Shown: positions 5,737-10,952 of the stretch, piece by piece | Position numbering within the stretch: the stretch's first letter is position 1 | Layout: every line of letters starts with the position of its first letter | Source of the DNA: Rickettsiales bacterium | GTDB lineage: Bacteria; Pseudomonadota; Alphaproteobacteria; Rickettsiales; UBA8987 | Length of the DNA stretch: 10,952 bases | Direction: 5' to 3' | NCBI GenBank assembly: GCA_020631295.1 | Contig: JAHDHN010000034.1 | Location: forward strand, 3,336-14,287 | Notes under the pieces: generated by a model | Seen by the model: only the letters and a program-made list of their open reading frames with translations | Told to the model about the DNA's origin: nothing | Databases searched by the model: none | Position numbers and translations under genes: made by a program

Positions 5737-5871
5737 TTAGGCGCTGAGGCGCTTGCGGCCCTTAGCACGGCGTGCATTTAACACTTTACGGCCCGCAGCG
5801 CTGGCCATGCGTGAGCGAAAGCCGTGGCGGCGCTTACGAACAAGATTACTTGGCTGAAAAGGACGTTTCAT
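5737..5871 (-). CDS. rpmH: 50S ribosomal protein L34
   Basis: Small, very basic protein of the large ribosomal subunit. The 44 residues begin MKRPFQPSNLVRKRRHGFR and continue with SRMAS, GRKVL and ARRAKGRKRLSA, a full-length match to the L34 pattern. The start is ATG 5871, with AAGGAAA just upstream on the minus strand (5879-5885). A longer in-frame extension exists upstream but does not belong to the family. It is followed by rnpA, the conserved bacterial pairing. A TTGACC/TATGAA promoter lies about 30-55 bp upstream. Confidence 0.97.
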   Translation of the reverse strand: MKRPFQPSNLVRKRRHGFRSRMASAAGRKVLNARRAKGRKRLSA

Positions 5872-5899
5872 TGTTAGTTTCCTTAAAAATTGGAGCTTT

Positions 5900-5927
5900 T
5901 TCATACAGGCTAAGCGCCCAAGGTCAA
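5900..5927 (-). promoter_or_regulatory. Sigma70-type promoter for rpmH-rnpA
   Basis: On the minus strand, TTGACC (5922-5927) is followed after 16 bp by TATGAA (5900-5905). This is close to consensus at -35 and moderate at -10. Transcription would begin near 5893, leaving a short leader before the rpmH ribosome binding site. No competing gene lies between the promoter and rpmH. Confidence 0.5.
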
Positions 5928-6009
5928 GCAAAGAAATGAACTAATACTATCTAAGCACACAGCTAATCTTCTATTGTTATTCTATTATATCTCAGATAGT
6001 AGACCCCAC

Positions 6010-7389
6010 ATGAAATCGCTTCGCTCCAAAACCTTATTGGCTGGGTTCCTCACATTGCTGTTGCTGTTTGCAACATTGTGGCAGTTTAACACCCATTACT
6101 CAGAAGCCAATATCTATGCCAAACATTTGGAAGAGCATAATATTCTTGTGCATATGTTTGAGCGCAAAGCCTGGCAAGACTATATAGAATCTGAAGCCGA
6201 ATGTAAGGCTGGGAATAACCGCTATTGTGATGCGTTAAGCGGATTGCGCAGTGCCGCACTTGTGCATTTTGAGGATAATAAGAACATTAAGCATTATGAT
6301 TATATTCTCTACACAAAGGCCGGCACTATTTTAACGCAAAGCAAGCAAATAGATGCACCATTATATAATGAGGTGCCTGCGCAGCCTATTTTTGCCTATG
6401 GAAAAAATGTGTTTACGCAGCATCGGCTGAACGCACAGGATCTGCGCCTGCAAGGCAGCTTGCTGTTGCTGGGCTCTAAAGCCAAGCCGTCTAACCGTAT
6501 TTCCACGCTGATTTGGCTGTTCTTGCTGCCCACTGTGCTGCTGCTTAGCCTGTTTGGTTGGCTATATATGTCTGCCATTAATGCCGAGGGTGAAGTGGCC
6601 AAGGAGCATGTAAAATCACAGAGCCTTATGTCTGCCAAGAAACTGGCCGAAGATGAGAGCCGTCAAAAATCACAGTTCCTTGCAAATGTGAGCCATGAGC
6701 TACGCACACCGCTAAACGCGATTATTGGTTTTTCCGAAATCATTAAAGATGAGGTGATGGGACCGGTACAAAATGAGCAATATAAAGAATATATGCATGA
6801 TATTCACAATTCTGGTGTGCATCTGCTCAGCTTGATTAATGATATTCTAGATTACTCTAAAGCCGAAGCAGGCAAGCTGGATGTAAAAATTGAAGAGGTG
6901 GATGTAACAAAAATTATCCGCAATGTGATGCGCCTGGTAGAACCCAAAGCGCAAGAGCAGCAGGTGAATATTACCAGCGACCTTGGCAATACACATTTTA
7001 TTCTGCACACAGACAGCAAGCGTTTGAAACAGGTGCTGCTGAACTTGCTCTCTAATGCAGTAAAATTCACACCAGAAGGCGGAAATATTACATTATCTGG
7101 CTGGGAAGACAGCAAGCATGATCAGCTGGTGCTAGAAGTGAAAGACACGGGCGTGGGCATTGCCGAGCAAGATATTTCCAAGGTAATGAGCACCTTTGGT
7201 CAGGTGGAAAACAAGCTTTCACGCCGCCATGAAGGCACAGGCCTTGGCCTGCCGCTTTCCAAGCGCTTGGTGGAGCTTATGGGCGGTACCTTCTCTATCA
7301 AAAGCCGCCTAAATGAGGGCACAACGGTATCTTTTGCATTGCCGCTAAAGCATGAAGATGCAGAACAAAATAAACCATCTGAAGCATAA
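6010..7389 (+). CDS. Membrane sensor histidine kinase, PleC/DivJ-like core
   Basis: A two-component sensor that autophosphorylates on histidine and passes phosphate to a response regulator. 459 residues from ATG 6010; an in-frame TTG at 5974 would add 12 residues before the first helix and looks less likely. Order: helix at about 8-24; a periplasmic region to about 160 with Cys65 and Cys73; helix at about 166-187; a short linker with coiled-coil character; the H-box SHELRTPLNAIIGFSEI with His229; N-box NLLSNAVKFTPEGG (Asn345, Asn349); G1 DTGVGI (Asp379); F-box FGQVENKLSRRHEG; G2 GTGLGLPLSKRLVELMGG. The core resembles alphaproteobacterial PleC/DivJ kinases, but the periplasmic sensor is unrecognised and there is no PAS or receiver domain. 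No response regulator gene is adjacent. panB begins 9 bp after its stop. Confidence 0.92.
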   Translation: MKSLRSKTLLAGFLTLLLLFATLWQFNTHYSEANIYAKHLEEHNILVHMFERKAWQDYIESEAECKAGNNRYCDALSGLRSAALVHFEDNKNIKHYDYILYTKAGTILTQSKQIDAPLYNEVPAQPIFAYGKNVFTQHRLNAQDLRLQGSLLLLGSKAKPSNRISTLIWLFLLPTVLLLSLFGWLYMSAINAEGEVAKEHVKSQSLMSAKKLAEDESRQKSQFLANVSHELRTPLNAIIGFSEIIKDEVMGPVQNEQYKEYMHDIHNSGVHLLSLINDILDYSKAEAGKLDVKIEEVDVTKIIRNVMRLVEPKAQEQQVNITSDLGNTHFILHTDSKRLKQVLLNLLSNAVKFTPEGGNITLSGWEDSKHDQLVLEVKDTGVGIAEQDISKVMSTFGQVENKLSRRHEGTGLGLPLSKRLVELMGGTFSIKSRLNEGTTVSFALPLKHEDAEQNKPSEA

Positions 7390-7398
7390 ATAGCTGTC

Positions 7399-8187
7399 AT
7401 GAAATCACCCATTTCACATTGTTGGCCATCGGACGAAAAACTTGTGTGCTTAACGGCCTATACCTACCCCATTGCCGCATTAATTTCCCCTTATGTGGAT
7501 ATGATTTTGGTGGGTGATAGCGTTGGCATGGTATTATATGGCGATGATTCCACCCAAAAAGTGGAGCTGGAGATGATGATTCGCCATGGTGCTTCGGTGA
7601 AAAAAGCCGCGCCTGATACATGCGTGATTATCGATATGCCTTTTGGCAGCTATGAGTCTTCCAAAGAAGAGGCGCTGACCAATGCCAGCAAGGTGCTGCA
7701 AGATACAGGCGCAGATGCAGTAAAGCTGGAAGGCGGCGCAGACATGGCCCCCACCATTGCGCATTTAGTGGAGAATAACATTCCCGTTATGGCGCATATT
7801 GGCTTGCTGCCGCAATCGGTCAGCTCACCAGAGGGCTTTACCGTGCGCGGCAAAACAGAGGAAGAATATCAGCATATTTTGGCCGACGCAGCTGCAGTGG
7901 AACAGGCCGGCGCCTTTGCTGTGGTGATTGAGTGCGTGAAAGAGGCACTTGCCATTGAAATCAGTAACCAAGCCACCATCCCCACCATTGGCATTGGCGC
8001 GAGCGCTGCGTGTGATGGGCAAGTGCTGGTAACTGAAGACGTGCTGGGCCTAAGCCAAGGCAAGAAACCCAAATTTGTACCAACAACCTATGCCAATATG
8101 GCACTCAATGTGAAAGATACGATCTCCGAATTCACACAGGATGTGCGCAAGGCAGCCTTTCCAAGCGCGGAATATTGCTATAAGTGA
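7399..8187 (+). CDS. panB: 3-methyl-2-oxobutanoate hydroxymethyltransferase
   Basis: Adds a hydroxymethyl group from methylene-tetrahydrofolate to 2-oxoisovalerate, making ketopantoate, the first step of pantothenate and CoA synthesis. The 262 residues match the family. Visible are LTAYTYPIA, DMILVGDSVGMV (Asp40), DMPFGSY (Asp79), KLEGG (Glu111), MAHIGLLPQS, VIECV (Glu178) and IGIGASAACDGQVLV. The Asp/Glu positions correspond to the metal ligands and the catalytic acid of the E. coli enzyme (Asp45, Asp84, Glu114, Glu181). The N-terminus is a little short. ATG 7399 follows the kinase stop by 9 bp without a clear ribosome binding site. Its TGA overlaps the ccmE start codon. No panC or panD is in view. 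Confidence 0.96.
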   Translation: MKSPISHCWPSDEKLVCLTAYTYPIAALISPYVDMILVGDSVGMVLYGDDSTQKVELEMMIRHGASVKKAAPDTCVIIDMPFGSYESSKEEALTNASKVLQDTGADAVKLEGGADMAPTIAHLVENNIPVMAHIGLLPQSVSSPEGFTVRGKTEEEYQHILADAAAVEQAGAFAVVIECVKEALAIEISNQATIPTIGIGASAACDGQVLVTEDVLGLSQGKKPKFVPTTYANMALNVKDTISEFTQDVRKAAFPSAEYCYK

Positions 8188-8606
8188 AACGTGCAACACA
8201 ACAATTTTGGGTCGTTTTGGCATGTGTGCTGCTGGCAGCCGGCGGCGTACTTGGCATCATCACATTGCTGAAAGACAATGTGGTTTTTTTCTATACACCT
8301 AAAGACATTGCCGAAGGCAAAGGCCGTGATGCGATGCTGATTCGCGCGGGCGGCTATGTAGTACCGGGCAGTATTGAAAAAGCCACAGACTCTCTTAAGC
8401 TTTCCTTCATGCTTGAGGCAGAGCAACATCAGCTGCATGTACATTTTGAAGGCATGCCACCACCCATGTTCCGTGCAACACAGGGCATTGTAGCAGAAGG
8501 AACGCTAGAAGCATGTGATGCAACAAGCACATGCCTGAAAGCCACACGCCTGCTTACCAAGCATGACGAAAATTATAAACCGCCCGAACTGCCGGATAAT
8601 CAGTGA
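8184..8606 (+). CDS. ccmE: Cytochrome c-type biogenesis protein CcmE (haem chaperone)
   Basis: Periplasm-facing haem chaperone of the Ccm system; it binds haem covalently through a histidine and passes it to apocytochrome c. 140 residues: one N-terminal helix (about 8-27), then DNVVFFYTPKDIAEGK, an OB-fold beta domain with VVPGSI and QGIVAEGTLEA, and the haem motif LTKHDENYKPPE with His127 and Tyr131. The start is GTG 8184, overlapping the panB TGA by four bases (GTGA), which indicates translational coupling. A CxxxxxC pair (CDATSTC) just before the haem motif is not a standard feature. Other ccm genes, notably ccmF and ccmH, are not adjacent, so the system is split in this genome. Confidence 0.95.
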   Translation: MKRATQQFWVVLACVLLAAGGVLGIITLLKDNVVFFYTPKDIAEGKGRDAMLIRAGGYVVPGSIEKATDSLKLSFMLEAEQHQLHVHFEGMPPPMFRATQGIVAEGTLEACDATSTCLKATRLLTKHDENYKPPELPDNQ

Positions 8607-8628
8607 CAGAGCACTCTATATTTTATAC

Positions 8629-9960
8629 ATGCTTACCATGACAACTATTACATCCTCCCCTGTTTCATCTCCTCTGCAAGGCACCATCACCGTGCCGGGC
8701 GATAAATCCATCTCCCATCGCAGCCTTATGTTGGGCGCTATGGCCCTTGGCACCAGCAAGGTGCGCGGGCTTTTAGAAGGCGAAGACGTGCTTGCCACAC
8801 GCGGCGCGCTGGAACAAATGGGCGTTACAATCAGCCGCAATGACGCAGGAGAATACAGCATTGCAGGCGTGGGCGTGGGCGGTTTGTTGGCCTCTGAAGA
8901 TGTGTTGGATATGGGTAATGCCGGCACCGGTGCACGGCTGATGATGGGGCTGGTGGCCAGCCATCCGTTTGACAGTATCTTCACAGGCGATGCCTCCTTG
9001 CGCAGCCGCCCGATGCAACGCGTGATCACACCACTGAAGCAGATGGGCGTGGCGATTGATGCGCGCGAAGGCAATAAATTGCCTCTCACCGTGCATGGCA
9101 CGCAAGATATTCTGCCCACCAGCTACACATTGCCTGTGGCCAGTGCGCAGGTAAAATCCTGCATTTTGCTGGCCGGCTTGAACACCGCTGGTGAAACCAC
9201 AGTGGTAGAATCCGTGCCTACGCGTGACCACACGGAGCGCATGCTGCGCGCCATGGGCGCCAATATCACCACGGAAGAAAAAAGCGATGGCAGCCACATC
9301 ACCATCACCGGCTACCCAACCCTTGCGCCGCTGGATATTGATGTACCCGCTGACCCCTCCTCTGCCGCCTTCCCACTCGTGGCCGCACTGTTGGTACCTG
9401 GCAGTGCACTCACCATTGAAAATGTATGCATGAACCCTGCCAGAACCGGCCTATTCATCACGTTAGAAGAAATGGGCGCGGATATTCGCTATAGCAACCA
9501 GCGTGAAACAGCCGGTGAATCGGTGGCCGATATTACCGTAACACACGCACCGCTGAAAGGCATCACCGTGCCGGCCGCGCGCGCTGCCAGCATGATTGAT
9601 GAATATCCCATCCTCAGCATTGCCGCCAGCGTGGCAGATGGCACCACCCATATGGAGAGCTTGGAAGAATTACGCGTGAAAGAAAGCGATCGCCTGCAAG
9701 CAGTCTATGACGGGCTAATCGCACTGGGCATAAACGCAGAGATGACAGAAGACAGCCTCACCATTCATGGCAACAACCCTGCTGCTTACACGCAAAGAAG
9801 CATTATCCAAACACATCTGGACCACCGCATTGCCATGTCTTTCCTAATCGCTGGGTTAGTAGTACCAGGCGGCGTAAAAATTGATGACGGCCATATGATC
9901 AACACCAGCTTCCCTGGCTTCTATGACCTAATCAATGGCCTGGGTGGAGATATTGGGTAA
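8629..9960 (+). CDS. aroA: 3-phosphoshikimate 1-carboxyvinyltransferase (EPSP synthase), class II
   Basis: Joins shikimate 3-phosphate and PEP to form EPSP, the penultimate step to chorismate. 443 residues from ATG 8629; ATG 8638, three codons on, is equally possible, and neither has a clear ribosome binding site. Class II motifs are all present: GDKSIS near the N-terminus, SAQVKS, R199-D-H-T-E203 and MNPARTG. Later come SMIDEYPIL, LEELRVKESDRL and THLDHRIAMSF. The PEP-site loop reads NAGTGAR with Gly99 where the Agrobacterium CP4 enzyme has Ala100, so by analogy with CP4 it should have ordinary glyphosate sensitivity; this is inference. It lies 22 bp after ccmE and is the last gene of the plus-strand run, convergent with metG. 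Confidence 0.96.
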   Translation: MLTMTTITSSPVSSPLQGTITVPGDKSISHRSLMLGAMALGTSKVRGLLEGEDVLATRGALEQMGVTISRNDAGEYSIAGVGVGGLLASEDVLDMGNAGTGARLMMGLVASHPFDSIFTGDASLRSRPMQRVITPLKQMGVAIDAREGNKLPLTVHGTQDILPTSYTLPVASAQVKSCILLAGLNTAGETTVVESVPTRDHTERMLRAMGANITTEEKSDGSHITITGYPTLAPLDIDVPADPSSAAFPLVAALLVPGSALTIENVCMNPARTGLFITLEEMGADIRYSNQRETAGESVADITVTHAPLKGITVPAARAASMIDEYPILSIAASVADGTTHMESLEELRVKESDRLQAVYDGLIALGINAEMTEDSLTIHGNNPAAYTQRSIIQTHLDHRIAMSFLIAGLVVPGGVKIDDGHMINTSFPGFYDLINGLGGDIG

Positions 9961-9971
9961 TATTCTTTGTT

Positions 9972-10047
9972 TCCTGCGGCTCGACCGCAGGATCAAATCT
10001 ACCAATTATGCTGTCTCACTATTTGACCCTGTGGCCAAGCCACAGGG
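9972..10047. repeat. Reduced double-hairpin repeat between aroA and metG
   Basis: Two perfect 8-bp stems with 5-nt loops: 9972-9979 with 9985-9992 (loop CTCGA) and 10027-10034 with 10040-10047 (loop CCAAG). It has the same architecture and similar loops as the CGTCAT...ATGACG elements but different stem sequences and no clear termini. It lies between two converging genes, so it may act as a two-way transcription end, although no T-run follows either stem. Confidence 0.6.
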
Positions 10048-10058
10048 AACAGCAAGTG

Positions 10059-10952
10059 TTACTCACTCAAGCGCGGGAACACACCTTCTGGCTTTTCGAT
10101 GGTGATGCCTGGTTGGATGCTAGCACGCAAATGCGCGAAACTGCGCTGTGAAGTGGGTACTTGCAGCTGGTCTAACAATGCAGCAGCAGCGTGCGGCACA
10201 AAAGGTTGCAGCAGCAAAGCCAGCACGCGTACCGCCTCTGCAATAGCCATCAGCACCACTTTCATCCGCTTTGGGTCTTCTTTTTTCAACACCCATGGCG
10301 CCTCTGCATCAATATATTCATTCCACGCACGCGCCTGCGTTACCACCACCTCCAACGCCTCACTAAATGCATAGCGCTTAATCGCAGCTTCATAGGCTTC
10401 AAATATGCTATAGGTCTGCTCCAGCAGCTCTGTCTCTTTGGCGCTATATTGCACCTCTGGCAGCACGCCTTCGCACTGCTTGAATAGCATGGAAAGGCTG
10501 CGCTGTGCCAAATTGCCCACCGTGTTGGCAAGCTCTGTGTTCACCCGCGTGGCCACGGCTGTTTTAGCAAAATTGCCGTCATTGCCAAACGGCACCTCGC
10601 GCATCAAGAAATAGCGCACATAATCAATGCCATAGGCATCAATCATTTCCTGTGGAGAGATCACATTGCCAATCGACTTGCTCATCTTCTCACCCTCAAT
10701 CAGCCACCAGCCATGGGCGATGATCTGCTTCGGCAAGGGCAGCTCAGCCGCCATCAAAAAGGCCGGCCAATAAACCGCGTGAAAGCGCAAAATATCTTTC
10801 CCCACAATATGCACCGGTGCTTGCTCACCCGCACACCAAAAGCGCTGATAGTCTGCTGCAGATTCATCCGGATAACCCACTGCGGTGAGGTAATTGGTCA
10901 GCGCGTCAATCCACACATACATCACATGCGTATCATCACCCGGCACATCCAC
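10059..10952 (-). CDS. metG: Methionyl-tRNA synthetase, C-terminal part (5' end outside window)
   Basis: Charges tRNA-Met with methionine in the cytoplasm. The window holds the last 297 residues or so; the frame is still open at the edge, so the start lies beyond it. Visible are VMYVWIDALTNYL, GKDILRFHAVYWPAFL, AHGWWLIEGEKMSKSIGN with the catalytic KMSKS at 10674-10688, and YFLMREVPFGNDGNF. An alpha-helical anticodon-binding region follows, from about VNTELANTVGNLAQR onward. The protein ends shortly after GVFPRLSE, so there is no C-terminal tRNA-binding extension as in E. coli; this is the short form frequent in alphaproteobacteria. It converges on aroA across a double hairpin. Confidence 0.96.
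   Translation of the reverse strand: MDVPGDDTHVMYVWIDALTNYLTAVGYPDESAADYQRFWCAGEQAPVHIVGKDILRFHAVYWPAFLMAAELPLPKQIIAHGWWLIEGEKMSKSIGNVISPQEMIDAYGIDYVRYFLMREVPFGNDGNFAKTAVATRVNTELANTVGNLAQRSLSMLFKQCEGVLPEVQYSAKETELLEQTYSIFEAYEAAIKRYAFSEALEVVVTQARAWNEYIDAEAPWVLKKEDPKRMKVVLMAIAEAVRVLALLLQPFVPHAAAALLDQLQVPTSQRSFAHLRASIQPGITIEKPEGVFPRLSE

Noticed and set aside
8616..9297. Minus-strand ORFs of 167 and 174 residues opposite aroA
   Set aside because: They lie fully antisense to a gene with clear family motifs, have no family resemblance and no start context; they are frame shadows.

Overview
The window looks like chromosomal DNA of an alphaproteobacterium of moderate GC content. Four things point there: a ctaB - small coxF-like ORF - ctaG - ctaE - SURF1 cytochrome oxidase block in the usual alphaproteobacterial order; a class II (CP4-like) EPSP synthase; a histidine kinase whose core is of the PleC/DivJ type; and an rpmH-rnpA pair. 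The order cannot be fixed from this sequence alone. No phage, plasmid, CRISPR or toxin-antitoxin locus is visible, and I see no undescribed multi-gene system. The unusual content is in the intergenic DNA.

Layout. 1-762 (+): 3' part of ribD. 763-983: spacer with a dispersed repeat and three strong hairpins. 984-1430 (+): unidentified four-helix membrane protein with two CxxC motifs. 1472-5045 (+): haem A synthesis and aa3-type oxidase assembly genes (ctaB, coxF-like, ctaG, ctaE, SURF1), broken up by palindromic repeats before ctaG and before ctaE. 5046-5394: 349 bp of repeats between convergent genes. 5395-5871 (-): rnpA and rpmH, with a good sigma70-type promoter further upstream. 6010-9960 (+): a tightly packed run of sensor kinase, panB, ccmE and aroA, probably one transcript. 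9961-10058: two hairpins between convergent genes. 10059-10952 (-): 3' part of metG.

How the genes fit together. CtaB makes haem O, the precursor of haem A. CtaG delivers copper to subunit I, SURF1 helps haem A insertion, and CtaE is subunit III, so this block builds a haem-copper terminal oxidase. Subunits I and II (ctaD, ctaC) are not here and must be elsewhere. CcmE, in the second block, is the haem chaperone for c-type cytochromes, so both blocks touch respiration. RibD (flavins), PanB (pantothenate/CoA) and AroA (aromatic compounds) are housekeeping biosynthesis; MetG, L34 and RNase P protein belong to translation and RNA processing.

Repeats. Two families fill the gaps. One is an approximately 150-bp element with terminal inverted repeats, present twice in opposite orientation (2513-2665 and 5238-5394); the copies share a 62-bp core with 3 differences. 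The other is a double-hairpin element, often bounded by CGTCAT...ATGACG, whose stems differ between copies yet stay self-complementary around five-base loops (2674-2788, 3363-3454, 5085-5237, and a reduced form at 9972-10047).
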